Positions 18,709 to 27,574 of a stretch of DNA of 64,000 nt are shown here, piece after piece (within the stretch, counting starts at the first letter, position 1; every line of letters begins with the position of its first letter). This DNA comes from Cupriavidus necator (lineage in GTDB: Bacteria > Pseudomonadota > Gammaproteobacteria > Burkholderiales > Burkholderiaceae), in NCBI GenBank assembly GCA_022041995.1, contig CP074381.1, positions 930,001-994,000 on the forward strand, read 5' to 3'. The notes under the pieces were generated by a model. The model had not been told where the DNA came from. It saw only the letters and a program-made list of their open reading frames with translations, and ran no database searches. A program made the position numbers and the translations under genes.

Positions 18709-19644
18709 ATGGTCACGCTGAATCTGATTGTGCCTTGCTTCAATGAAGAGGTAGTACTGCCAGAGACGGGAAGGCGATTGCTGATGCTGATGGACCGGCT
18801 GGCAGAGGAACAGATGGTGCAAGCGGACAGCACCATTACTTTCATTGACGATGGCTCCCAGGACCGAACTTGGGCCATCATCGAGGCCTTGAACGCGCGG
18901 GACGCGCGGGTGCGCGGCATCAAACTGTCACGCAACCGGGGGCACCAGAACGCATTGCTTGCCGGGTTGCTCACTGCTCCCGGTGACGTGCTGTTGAGCC
19001 TTGACGCCGATCTGCAAGATGATCTCGACGCCATACCGGCGATGCTGAAGGCGCATTGCGAAGGGGCAGAGATTGTGTTCGGCGTGCGTTCGCGACGTGA
19101 TACTGACACGCTTTTTAAGCGCATCACAGCGCAGGGCTACTATCGATTGCTGCGCCACTTTGGTGTGGACGTGCTCCCAGATCATGCTGACTTTCGGTTG
19201 ATGAGCCGGCGCGCACTGGAGGCGTTGCGGGATTTTCGAGAGGTCAACCTGTTTCTGCGAGGCATCATTCCACTGCTAGGCTTTCGCACAGCCATCGTCG
19301 AGTATGAGCGGCTTGCCCGCTTTGCCGGAACCAGCAAATATCCACTGAACAAGATGGTATGTCTGGCATGCGATGGCATTGCATCATTCTCATCGAAGCC
19401 TTTGCTATGGAGCACCCACGTCGGCGCCACTCTCGCAGGGTTTTCTCTGGCAGTTGGGATTTGGGCCCTGTTTGTCCGACTATTCACAAACACGGCGGTG
19501 CCGGGTTGGACATCGACGGTGGTTCCCATGTACTTCCTCGGTGGGCTGCAGATGCTCTTCCTGGGCGTCATTGGCGGATACGTATCAAAGATCTACTCGG
19601 AAACTAAGCAACGGCCGAGATTCATCATCGAGAAGACCCTGTAG
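18709..19644 (+). CDS. GT2 family glycosyltransferase, DPM-like, second copy
   Basis: A 311-residue paralogue of the preceding transferase: LNLIVPCFNEEVVLPETG, ITFIDDGSQDRTW, LSRNRGHQNALLAGLL, LSLDADLQDDLDAIPAM, DFRLMSRRALEAL. Two C-terminal transmembrane helices end IGGYVSKIYSETKQRPRFIIEKTL. It resembles the GtrB/YfdH type more than the first copy. ATG 18709 has GCGGGAAG 5-6 bases upstream. Two DPM-like enzymes in one cluster suggest that two different lipid-linked sugars are made. Confidence 0.85.
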   Translation: MVTLNLIVPCFNEEVVLPETGRRLLMLMDRLAEEQMVQADSTITFIDDGSQDRTWAIIEALNARDARVRGIKLSRNRGHQNALLAGLLTAPGDVLLSLDADLQDDLDAIPAMLKAHCEGAEIVFGVRSRRDTDTLFKRITAQGYYRLLRHFGVDVLPDHADFRLMSRRALEALRDFREVNLFLRGIIPLLGFRTAIVEYERLARFAGTSKYPLNKMVCLACDGIASFSSKPLLWSTHVGATLAGFSLAVGIWALFVRLFTNTAVPGWTSTVVPMYFLGGLQMLFLGVIGGYVSKIYSETKQRPRFIIEKTL

Positions 19645-19672
19645 TCGCAAGTAGTGAGTCCACGAGGATGCC

Positions 19673-21223
19673 ATGAGCGAGATCTCGGTCAGTTCAAACT
19701 CCATCAGATCCTCCGGCGTGGACTGGAAACTGACTGCATTCCGCGCGCTGTTTGTCGGAGTGGTCATGTATGCGGGCCTGATGATTTGGCTCGCGCCTCA
19801 TCCGCCGATGATTGATCTGCCGCAGCATGCGGGGCAGGTCGCGGCGCTGCATGATCTGCTGACCGGCGAATCGCCTTGGGAGGATGTCTTCAGCATCAAC
19901 CTGTTCACCCCCTACCTTGCAGGCTACGGCCTGGCATTGCTGTTGTCGTTTGTCATGCCGGTCGCAGCAGCGCTGAAATTGCTGATTACGATCGCTTTTT
20001 ACGCCTTCGTCTTCCTGTGTGTGTGTTTACGCAGGCAGTTCGGGGCCGACAAGCGGCTTGACTGGCTCTACGTGCCGGGCTTTTTCGGGTTCGCCTATAC
20101 CTGGGGGTTTGTCACCTTCCTGGTGGCGGCACCAGTCGGGCTCCTGGCAATACTGCTGGCATACCGATACGCCGATTCGCCCACGTACAAGACTGGCAAG
20201 CGATTGTTCGTGGTCAGCGTTGTCCTGTTTTTCTCACATGGCCTGACTTTCCTGTTTGCCAGCGCCATTGGCGTTGCATTTCTCGTCTGCAAGTTGAAGC
20301 GGGTGGAACGCGTGTTCATGGCCTCTCTGCCCTATGGCCTGGTAGGGGTGGTGTGCCTGCTTTATGTGTGGCATATCCGGAGCATTGAGGTGGAATATGT
20401 CTACTCGTCGCCTGAGGTGATATGGGGATGGGACATGAGGCGGTTGCTTCTGTTCTTCCTTGCGCCCTGGGGCGGGTGGTGGGAGGACAGATTCTTTCTG
20501 ATAGGCGGTTTGCTGATGCTCAGTGTGCCCTGGTGCTTGGGCGCGCGCGTCAATGCTCGGGAGCCAGCTGCTTGCATTCCAATGCTTGTTGCACTGGCGG
20601 TATGGATATTCGTGCCACATCACGCAGGTAGAACTACATTCCTCTATGAGCGTTTTGCATTGTTCATTCTGCCGTTCTATGCGCTGATGTTCAATCATCC
20701 ACAGGCCGCAGCAAGGTATAGACCGGCCGTGCTGCGCCGGCCGATGATGTGTCAAGCCTTGCTTGCTCTGGCCTGTGTGGCGTATCTGGGCACACAGACG
20801 GCGCGCATTGTGGGTTTTGCAGCGGAAAGCAAAGATTTTGATGTGCTGCTGGGCGCCGCAGAGCCCGGGAAGAAGGCGCTTATGCTGATTTTCGATGCGA
20901 ACAGCACCGCAGCTGGTAATCGTGGTGCCTACCTGCATTTCCCTGCCTGGTATCAGGCAGAAAGAAGGGGCTTAGTCGATTTCAGCTTTGCATGGTTTCC
21001 ACCGCAAGTTGTCCGGTATCGGCCCAGCCGGCTTCCTGCGGTAAGTCCATCCAACCCGCGCGAATTTACTTGGACAAGAAATCGGGGGCAGGAGTATCGC
21101 TACTACTTTGTTCGTCACACGGAGCCACTGTCGACGACGTTGTTTGAGAATACCCGCTGTCAGGTTTCGCTGCTTAAATCGGTGGGTGTGTGGTCCCTGT
21201 ATGAGAACACCGGATGTCAATAG
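19673..21223 (+). CDS. Large polytopic membrane protein, putative GT-C glycosyltransferase
   Basis: A 516-residue protein with about ten transmembrane segments in the first 410 residues and a soluble C-terminal part of about 100 residues. The first loop after the first helix has APHPPMIDLPQHAGQVAALHDLL, with acidic and His residues placed where GT-C transferases keep catalytic residues. FVPHHAGRTTFLYERFALFILPFY lies later. I do not recognise a named family. The context between GT2 and methyltransferase genes favours a sugar transferase using lipid-linked donors. Start 19673 has GAGGATGCC upstream. The G+C content falls toward its 3' end. Confidence 0.7.
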   Translation: MSEISVSSNSIRSSGVDWKLTAFRALFVGVVMYAGLMIWLAPHPPMIDLPQHAGQVAALHDLLTGESPWEDVFSINLFTPYLAGYGLALLLSFVMPVAAALKLLITIAFYAFVFLCVCLRRQFGADKRLDWLYVPGFFGFAYTWGFVTFLVAAPVGLLAILLAYRYADSPTYKTGKRLFVVSVVLFFSHGLTFLFASAIGVAFLVCKLKRVERVFMASLPYGLVGVVCLLYVWHIRSIEVEYVYSSPEVIWGWDMRRLLLFFLAPWGGWWEDRFFLIGGLLMLSVPWCLGARVNAREPAACIPMLVALAVWIFVPHHAGRTTFLYERFALFILPFYALMFNHPQAAARYRPAVLRRPMMCQALLALACVAYLGTQTARIVGFAAESKDFDVLLGAAEPGKKALMLIFDANSTAAGNRGAYLHFPAWYQAERRGLVDFSFAWFPPQVVRYRPSRLPAVSPSNPREFTWTRNRGQEYRYYFVRHTEPLSTTLFENTRCQVSLLKSVGVWSLYENTGCQ

Positions 21224-21381
21224 ATGCCGGTTGTTTTGCCTGGCGAAGTCTTAACTTTATCGTTTCGGCTGGCCGCAGTCTGGTGTCATAAATCATGCAT
21301 TCTCCAAAAAAAATCTGTTGGTGTCAGCAATCGATTGAGTCTGGTTATCGATAATTTGAGTGAGCAGAATATTTCATTATT

Positions 21382-22158
21382 ATGAATAAAGTTAACATTT
21401 CGCACAAATACGACGAAGTTTTTTATCGTTACCAACGTGAAGGGGCTATCCAGTCGGCTCGCAATGTACTGCCTGTTATTAATGCCGAGCTGTCTCCGGA
21501 AAGCGTGGTCGATATCGGTTGTGGCGCAGGTGCGTGGCTGAATATACATAGTAAGCTTGGTGTCTCCGAAATTATCGGAATAGATGGGGGCTATGTTGAT
21601 CGATCTGTTTTGCTGTTCGATCATTGTAATTTTATCCCAATGGATATTTCTCAGCCGTTTGATATTGGCAGAGATTTCGACCTAGTTCAATGCCTGGAGG
21701 TTGCAGAGCATTTGCCTTTGGAAAGTAGTGAGGTTCTGGTTGATAACCTGGTGCGCCATGGGAAAAGGATTTTATTTTCCGCGGCGGTGCCGGGGCAGGG
21801 TGGGGAGAATCACATAAATGAACAAGGGTATGATTATTGGCGTGATCTGTTCGCGAAGCGGGAATATTATCTATTCGACTTTATCAGGCCTCGCGTTGCT
21901 GCGAACAGCGCGGTGGAGCCGTGGTACCGATATAACATGTTGTTCTTTGTTCATGCCAGTGAGATCGAGGGGCTCCCTTCTTCGGTGAGAGCTTGCCGAG
22001 TTGCGAACGACTGTCATGTGCCAGATATATCTCCTTTATCTTACCAGGTTCGGAAGTTCATTCTGAAGCGGCTCCCGGTGGGCATTAAAACTGGGTTGGC
22101 GGTATTAAAGAGTCAGTATGTGGTAAGAAAATTGAGATTCCATGCGGATGGATCATGA
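21382..22158 (+). CDS. SAM-dependent methyltransferase (class I), AT-rich
   Basis: A 258-residue protein with SAM-binding motif VVDIGCGAGAWLNIHSKLG (residues about 39-57), an acidic strand end EIIGIDGGYVD and LVQCLEVAEHLP, typical of Methyltransf_11/23 enzymes. The C-terminal third (about residues 165-258) is family-unspecific. The role is presumably methylation of a sugar or glycan end. ATG 21382 has only a weak ribosome site. The stop overlaps the next start as ATGA at 22155-22158, implying coupled translation. Codon use differs sharply from the neighbours. Confidence 0.83.
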   Translation: MNKVNISHKYDEVFYRYQREGAIQSARNVLPVINAELSPESVVDIGCGAGAWLNIHSKLGVSEIIGIDGGYVDRSVLLFDHCNFIPMDISQPFDIGRDFDLVQCLEVAEHLPLESSEVLVDNLVRHGKRILFSAAVPGQGGENHINEQGYDYWRDLFAKREYYLFDFIRPRVAANSAVEPWYRYNMLFFVHASEIEGLPSSVRACRVANDCHVPDISPLSYQVRKFILKRLPVGIKTGLAVLKSQYVVRKLRFHADGS

Positions 22159-22490
22159 AGGCACTTATTTACTTTCCACCACTAGTCGGCGCGATTCTTG
22201 CGGCAATGGGTCAGGTGGCATTTAAATTCGGTGCCACCGGCAAGAATTATTTATCGGACTACTTGAATGGTTGGATTTTATTTGGCCTACTTTGTTATGG
22301 TGCGGGTACCGCGCTCTGGATTTTTTCTCTCAGTAGGGCCAACTTGACGGCCGTTTACCCGTTTACGGCGCTCACCTTCATTCTTGTTTATCTTGTAGGT
22401 GTTTTCGCGCTCGGCGAGCCAACATCACCACTGCAACTATTCGGGGTGGCAATTATCTTGATTGGCCTTTATATCGTAACGGCAAATTGA
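22155..22490 (+). CDS. EamA/SMR-like small membrane protein (ArnE-like flippase subunit)
   Basis: A 111-residue protein with four transmembrane segments: about residues 5-24, 38-58, 64-85 and 90-109. The pattern is GAILAAMGQVAFKFGA, ALWIFSLSRANLTAVYPF and LGEPTSPLQLFGVAIILIGLYIV. This is the layout of ArnE/ArnF and related halves of lipid-linked sugar flippases, in the DMT superfamily with EmrE. In this context it could move an undecaprenyl-phosphate sugar to the periplasmic side. ArnE/ArnF act as a pair and only one such gene is seen here, so it may be homodimeric. It is coupled to the upstream methyltransferase. Confidence 0.78.
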   Translation: MKALIYFPPLVGAILAAMGQVAFKFGATGKNYLSDYLNGWILFGLLCYGAGTALWIFSLSRANLTAVYPFTALTFILVYLVGVFALGEPTSPLQLFGVAIILIGLYIVTAN

Positions 22491-22713
22491 AACCATGGCG
22501 CGCATTTATTTGGCATCGTCTCCCTGTGCAAAGTAAGGCTTCGTCCAGGAATTGTGATTTTGGGTCGCCGGAGCGCAGCGTCTTCGCCTGGCTCACTGCC
22601 CTCGGAAGCTTCGCATCCGTTTCGAGCCTCGAATCGACGCTCACGTTGTGCTGCCCACCATTGCACGCGCCGTTATCTTCTCTCGATTCGTTGAACGTTT
22701 TTACCAGCTGGTC

Positions 22714-23100
22714 CTAGCGATACGTCCACCAGCGGTGCAGAGCAAAGGTGCTAGGCGGAACCAATAGCAGGATCCAGGCAAGTCCGATCCAGTAGGTGGC
22801 GCCGAGTCTTTGCACCGTCCAGGAAATCGAGATCGTTAGCATCATCCCCAAAAACGATACGGAGAGAAAGCGCACGAAGTTGCCGCAGTGTGGGCGCGAC
22901 GAGAAGCTCCACAAGGTGTTGAGAAGATAGGAACAGGCCGTCGCGCACAGGAAGGCCACGCAGTTTGCCGTGACCGGCGAGGTCGCCAGCGTGGTCACCA
23001 GCGTGGCGGTGATGGCGACATGCACGCCGGTCGAGGTGGCGCCTGATACTGCGAATCGCGTGAATCTGCGAAGTTCGGGCGCGCTGCTGGCGGGGTTCAC
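22714..23100 (-). CDS. GtrA-like membrane protein
   Basis: A 128-residue protein with four hydrophobic segments and GtrA-family traits: RRFTRFAVSGATSTGVHVAITATLV at the N-terminus, NCVAFLCATACSYLLNTLWSF in the middle and a basic HRWWTYR end. GtrA proteins are thought to help flip polyprenyl-phosphate sugars. The start is taken as GTG at 23100, whose last two bases begin the TGA stop of the upstream methyltransferase (GTGA overlap), implying translational coupling. The gene is convergent with the EamA-like gene, so the cluster has two candidate flippases on opposite strands. Confidence 0.8.
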   Translation of the reverse strand: MNPASSAPELRRFTRFAVSGATSTGVHVAITATLVTTLATSPVTANCVAFLCATACSYLLNTLWSFSSRPHCGNFVRFLSVSFLGMMLTISISWTVQRLGATYWIGLAWILLLVPPSTFALHRWWTYR

Positions 23101-23831
23101 GATGTGCGCAGGATGGCCATTAGCGAAATACCGAACGGCAGCGATCGGCGCGCCAGCCAGTGGCGTTCCGTGCTGAACAGGCGGTGCAAGGCGTGGTTGA
23201 GCGGCCGGGGCGGAAGCCCCGCTCCGGTGGCCTTCTGGTTGCCGCTCAGCCGGTCGCTGACGCGCGCGGCCACCGCAAGCGGGAACAGCACCGTGTTGAA
23301 GTACGACACCCGTTCCACGTGCATGCCGCACCGGTTGGCCAGAGCATGCAGCGACCGCTTGCTATAGCGGCGCTGGTGATGCAGGAAGACGTCGTGCGCG
23401 CTCCAAAGCCACTGGTAAGCAGGCACGGTGAGGAATACCGCTCCCCCGGCCTTCAGCAGCCTTGCCGCGCAGTCCAGCGAGCCGGCGTCGTCGGCAATGT
23501 GCTCCAGGCAGTCGAGCAGGCAGACCAGGTCGAAGCTGTGCTCAGGAAACGGCATATCGTCGGGGCACCTGCCGCTGCGTATGTCGTACGCGTCCAACGT
23601 TTTCTCGCGCGCCAGCCGCAGGGCGGTGCCGTCCATTTCCACGGCACTGATCTTGCCGAACTGAGACAGCATCGCTAGGTTGCCTCCTGTGCCCGCGCCG
23701 ATTTCCAGGATGGACGCGTCGCGCGGCAACGCCAGGCCGGACAGGATGGTGGCGACGATTTCGCGCCGGCCCCGGAACCACCAGTGAGTGGCTTCGGTCT
23801 CGGCCATTTCGAGATAGGCATCAGGTGACAT
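23097..23831 (-). CDS. SAM-dependent methyltransferase (class I)
   Basis: A 244-residue methyltransferase: HWWFRGRREIV near the N-terminus, SAM motif ILEIGAGTGGNLAMLSQFG (about residues 41-59), SAVEMD, then LVCLLDCLEHIADD and GAVFLTVPAYQWLWSAHD. The HWWF and AYQWLWSAHD features are common in enzymes encoded beside GtrA and GT2 genes. Its substrate may be a lipid-linked sugar or a polyprenyl carrier, which is an inference. It heads a two-gene minus-strand unit with the GtrA gene. No strong ribosome site other than CGGAGGAA is seen before ATG 23831. Confidence 0.85.
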   Translation of the reverse strand: MSPDAYLEMAETEATHWWFRGRREIVATILSGLALPRDASILEIGAGTGGNLAMLSQFGKISAVEMDGTALRLAREKTLDAYDIRSGRCPDDMPFPEHSFDLVCLLDCLEHIADDAGSLDCAARLLKAGGAVFLTVPAYQWLWSAHDVFLHHQRRYSKRSLHALANRCGMHVERVSYFNTVLFPLAVAARVSDRLSGNQKATGAGLPPRPLNHALHRLFSTERHWLARRSLPFGISLMAILRTS

Positions 23832-23857
23832 CGGTCGGTTCCTCCGCGATGGATCGG

Positions 23858-25234
23858 CTAGCCCTGCACGCAGATCAACCCCAGATCCCCCTTCTTCACC
23901 TGCAGCTTGTAATCCCGCATCAGCCTGAACAACGTCACCCGCGAAATCCCCAACTCCGCCGCCACATCAATCAACCGTTCATGGTTCCGCTGCAGCGCCT
24001 CGACGATCGCGTCCTGCTCGGCCGCTTCGCGGATGGCCGCAAGCGTGAGCGGGCGCTCGTCGGCGGGGGTGGTCAGCTCCAGGTCGTCGGGCTGGATCAC
24101 GCCGTCTTCGCACATGGCGGCGGCGTGGCGGATGCGGTTGATCAGCTCGCGCACATTGCCGGGCCAGTTATGCTGCTGGATCGCGCGCAGCGCCATCGGC
24201 GAGAAGCCGCGGATGCGCGCGGGCGATTGCTTGCGCACGTTTTCCAGCACATGTTCGGCGATCAGCAGGATATCGCTGCCGCGTTCGCGCAGCGGTGGCT
24301 GGCGCACGCGCAGCACGCACAGCCGGTGGTAGAGGTCGCCGCGGAAGCGTTCGGCGGCGATCGCGGCTTCCAGGTCGACGTGGGTGGCGGAGATGATGCG
24401 CACATCCACCTCCACCGATTCCGTGCCGCCCAGCCGCTCGATGCGGCCGGTTTCGAGGAAGCGCAGCAGGCTGGTCTGGCTTTCGATCGGCATGTCGCCG
24501 ATTTCATCCAGGAACAGGGTGCCGCCCTGTGCCATCTCGATGCGGCCGGGCTTGCGCTTGGTCGCGCCGGTGAAGGCACCGCGCTCATAGCCGAACAGCT
24601 CTGACATCAGCAGCGTGGGCGGGATGGCGGCGCAGTTGACCGCGACGAAGGGGCGCGAGGCCCGCTCCGAGGCGCGGTGGATGGCATGAGCAGCGAGTTC
24701 CTTGCCGGTGCCAGACTCGCCGGAGATCAGCACGGGCGTGTCCCAGCGCGACACCTTCTCGATACCGCGGAAGAGCGATTGCATGGCCGGGCAGCTGCCG
24801 ATCATGCCGTCCGGGCGTGCCATGCCGGGGCGGGCATGCTGCGCGCCCGGGCGCAGTTGCGCCATGCCGAGCGCGTGGCCGAGCGATTCCGCCAGGCGAT
24901 GGTGCTCGATCGGTGCGGTGTAGTAGTCGACGAAGTACAGGCCCAGCAACCGGCGTGCGGATTCGGTCAGGGACTCCTGACCGGCGATGATGCTGATCCA
25001 GCCGATATGCGGCAGCGAAAGCCAGGGCTCGAACGATTCCAGGTCGGCGTCGCTGAAGCCGCCTTGCAGGTCGAGCATCGCGGCAAGCGGCTGGTTACCC
25101 GGTGGCAGCGCGTGGAGGTCTTGCAGGTTAGAGGCGAAGCTGATCTTCCAGCCACGCTGTGCGAGCATTCTGCAGAGCATGGCATCGTGGTGCTGCGATA
25201 GGTACAGCAGCGGGCGGTTGGTGTACGCGCTCAT
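23858..25234 (-). CDS. Sigma-54 dependent transcriptional activator, VpsR-like
   Basis: A 458-residue bacterial enhancer-binding protein. Residues 1-125 form a receiver-like domain without an obvious phosphoacceptor context, as in VpsR-type regulators. The AAA+ domain has Walker A GESGTGKE, the sigma-54 contact loop GAFTGA, Walker B TLFLDEIGDMP and the GNVRELINRIRHA segment. A Fis-type helix-turn-helix (RLIDVAAELGISRVTLFRLMRDY) lies near the C-terminus. Known VpsR-like proteins activate exopolysaccharide and biofilm genes, some with c-di-GMP. Placement next to the glycan cluster fits such a role. ATG 25234 is preceded by GGGGAAATTCT. Confidence 0.88.
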   Translation of the reverse strand: MSAYTNRPLLYLSQHHDAMLCRMLAQRGWKISFASNLQDLHALPPGNQPLAAMLDLQGGFSDADLESFEPWLSLPHIGWISIIAGQESLTESARRLLGLYFVDYYTAPIEHHRLAESLGHALGMAQLRPGAQHARPGMARPDGMIGSCPAMQSLFRGIEKVSRWDTPVLISGESGTGKELAAHAIHRASERASRPFVAVNCAAIPPTLLMSELFGYERGAFTGATKRKPGRIEMAQGGTLFLDEIGDMPIESQTSLLRFLETGRIERLGGTESVEVDVRIISATHVDLEAAIAAERFRGDLYHRLCVLRVRQPPLRERGSDILLIAEHVLENVRKQSPARIRGFSPMALRAIQQHNWPGNVRELINRIRHAAAMCEDGVIQPDDLELTTPADERPLTLAAIREAAEQDAIVEALQRNHERLIDVAAELGISRVTLFRLMRDYKLQVKKGDLGLICVQG

Positions 25235-26530
25235 AGAATTTCCCCGGATCTTTTGTTTTTACAAAGCCGGCGGCCTGCTGTCGCGGGTCGCTGGTTTCGT
25301 TGGCGCTAAGGCTTGCGCCTGCCGCAACATGTCAATGCCGCAGCCTGGCGCTCTCCCAAAATTGCTGCCCGCTGCGTTGCGCGGGTCGGTGGGCCCGTTT
25401 TCGCCGCCGCCGCGACCTCACCTCCCTGGTATCGGTCACGGCGGCTGCCGCTTCGCTTTGCCTGCAAGGCAGACTTTGCTTCACCCCATTTCTTGTCCGG
25501 ATGCGCCGGCTCGGCCGATGCCTCCGTTTATTGTCTGCGTGCCGCCCCGTTCAGCCGTGGCGTGCCGCATAGTCCAGGTACCACGGGCCGCTTTTTTCGT
25601 CCGCTTGCGGCCCGTGTTCCTGAACGACCTCCGCTTAATCTTGTCGACGACCCCTGCAACAACCTGGCCAGCCGATGCGGGCCAGTTCCCGCAGCGTGGC
25701 CCACGCTTACAGCGCCAGTCCGAATCCCGCCCTGGGAAGCGGGGTCGTCCTGAAACTGATCTTCGGCGAACGCGTGCCAGTGTGTTTGCCGCTTCGGTTT
25801 CAGACGTCCCCCTGTTCCGGGCTTCTGTTCGCGTGGACATATGTGCGACGAACGTGCCAGATATGGCTAACTCTTTGATAACAAAAAGAAAGGGGAAATT
25901 TCAGCTGGCATCAGGCCTTGGTTGGCGATCCATAACGTTCCGCTTTTGATACGTGGAGCCGGATTTTTATTCTGCAATGCAGCATTTGACGGGCTGGCAA
26001 TGAGGCACAGGGATCACAGCGTGCGACGGAGGGGCGTCGAAAAGACGACTTTTCGCCGGCAATGCCCATCCGAAGGAGGGAGGGCGAAATTGCAAATGGA
26101 TAGGCGTCAGGGTTCGAATGCAGCACGCGAGCGAAGCTGCCAGGTAGTTTCAATTCCGTTACAAGGATTTGAACTCTGTACATCGGCAGCCACCCGGGCG
26201 CGAAGCGGTCGGACTCAGCCTTTTGGTGCTGCGCGCGCCATGCGCGCGCGGCGGGCTGAAGGGAATCGACACGTTGACAAGCGTTTGCACGATGCCGGGC
26301 AGGGCCGGCTCGGCCGTCCCTCATCTCTTTGGATGGGCCGGGTAGATTATTCACGGTCGCTGGCACGACGTGCCAATTGGTTGCATTCGTGAAACTCCCG
26401 CCGTTCCGGCAAGGCCGCGGCGCATGTGTATGGCGGGTCATCGGACGGCTGGCGCCATCCGCCAAGCCCTTGATTTCACTGACCTAGACGAAAATGATTC
26501 GTATTGCCAACATCCGCGCTTCAAACGATT
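25235..26530. other. Long gap, about 1.3 kb, no supported gene
   Basis: Open frames on both strands are of shadow type: poor start sites, no family resemblance and unusual composition. A near-palindromic GC stretch (GCGCGCGCCATGCGCGCGC) lies at about 26230-26249. The sequence around 26358 (TGGCACGACGTGCC) resembles half of a sigma-54 promoter but the spacing is wrong. It may be decayed DNA or an upstream control region for the VpsR-like gene. Confidence 0.5.
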
Positions 26531-27505
26531 TCATGCATGAAACCGCTCGGCGGGCGTGCCGCCGTCGGCGGCAGGGTGGACCTGGCCGGCTTCCTGCCGG
26601 ACCTGCTCTTGCAGCCACGCATGGAACTGCTGGATGGCCTTCTCGCGCGGATTGCCTTCGCGCCAGGTGACCCAGTAGTGGAGGCTGGACGGGATGCGGG
26701 TGGGCCCGATCTGCACCAGCTCGCCGCTGGCCAGGTAGTCGTGGGCCAACTGGGCGCGCGCGGTGGCTACGCCCAGCCCGGCGACGGCGGACTGCAGCAT
26801 CAGGCCGGCATCCTGGAAGATCGGGCCGCGTTCGGGCTCTTCGCCCGGCAGGCCGGCCGCTTCGAGCCAGTCGCGCCAGGGGCGCAGCGCAAAGCGCAGC
26901 ATCGGCAGGCGCGGCACGTCGGCCAGCGTGAAGCCAGGGTAGCGCGCCAGCAGCGCCGGGCTGGCCACCGCGATCACATGGTCTTCGATCAGGTTGTGGC
27001 ATTCAAAGCCGGGCAGGTCGATGCGCTGGTGCCAGATGCCGACATCGACGCTGTACGGGTCGGGCGGCGTGATCTCGGCATGCAGCCGCAGATGCAGGTC
27101 CAGCGACGGCACCAGGGCGTGCAGGCTGGGCAGGCGCCGGATCAGCCAGGCATTGGCCAGGTCGGCCATCACGCTGACCTGCAGCCGGACTACCGGCGGC
27201 CCGGCGCTGTTGCCGGCTTCGCGCAGCGCGCTTTCGATACTGTCGAGCGCGCCGCGCACCTGTTCGGCCAGCCGCGCGCCCACGCTGGTGGGGCTCATCT
27301 GGCTGCCGGTGCGCTGGAACAGCTTGGTGCCCAGGCTGGTCTCCAGCGCGCGGATATGGTGACTGATGGCGCTGTGCGTCAGGGCCAGCTCCTCGGCCGC
27401 GCGCGAGAAGCTGCGGTGGCGCGTGGCGGCCTCGAGCGCACGCAGCGCTTGCAGCGGCGGCAGGTGGACGGGGCGTTGGGCGGGTTTGGCGGGGGATTTG
27501 GCCAT
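26531..27505 (-). CDS. LysR-family transcriptional regulator, GcvA-like
   Basis: A 324-residue DNA-binding regulator. The N-terminal winged helix-turn-helix is clear: LPPLQALRALEAATRHRSFSRAAEELALTHSAISHHIRALE (about residues 14-55). It is followed by LFQRTGSQMSPTSVG and a periplasmic-binding-like effector domain to the end (SVDVGIWHQ, LMLQSAVAGLGVATA). The ATG at 27505 is used; a TTG three codons upstream is less likely. It is divergent from an MFS transporter with 69 bases between starts, so it probably controls that gene and itself. The effector is unknown. Confidence 0.9.
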   Translation of the reverse strand: MAKSPAKPAQRPVHLPPLQALRALEAATRHRSFSRAAEELALTHSAISHHIRALETSLGTKLFQRTGSQMSPTSVGARLAEQVRGALDSIESALREAGNSAGPPVVRLQVSVMADLANAWLIRRLPSLHALVPSLDLHLRLHAEITPPDPYSVDVGIWHQRIDLPGFECHNLIEDHVIAVASPALLARYPGFTLADVPRLPMLRFALRPWRDWLEAAGLPGEEPERGPIFQDAGLMLQSAVAGLGVATARAQLAHDYLASGELVQIGPTRIPSSLHYWVTWREGNPREKAIQQFHAWLQEQVRQEAGQVHPAADGGTPAERFHA

Positions 27506-27574
27506 GGCCGTCAAATTCTACTCACAATTGCCGCGGGTATCTTTCGTTGGCTTTGCACTGTAATGGGGATGACA
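27506..27574. promoter_or_regulatory. Divergent LysR/MFS control region
   Basis: This is a 69-base spacer between divergent starts, visibly richer in A/T than its surroundings. A LysR-type T-N11-A site is expected here but several weak candidates exist and none stands out. Confidence 0.4.

Larger units (their letters stand above)
21224..22490. other. AT-rich segment, likely acquired separately
   Basis: The base composition changes abruptly: in 21361-21420 only 17 of 60 bases are G or C, against 41 of 60 in a typical housekeeping line such as 41521-41580. The segment covers the gap before and all of the methyltransferase and EamA-like genes. The codons prefer A/T in third position. I see no flanking repeats or integrase. 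Confidence 0.7.

Noticed and set aside
26358..26382. Sigma-54-like element TGGCACG
   Set aside because: The spacing from GG to the downstream GC does not fit the -24/-12 rule.
26504..27574. Plus-strand open frame running into the MFS gene, 350 codons upstream of its start
   Set aside because: It is the antisense of the LysR gene; the MFS family homology begins only after 27575.
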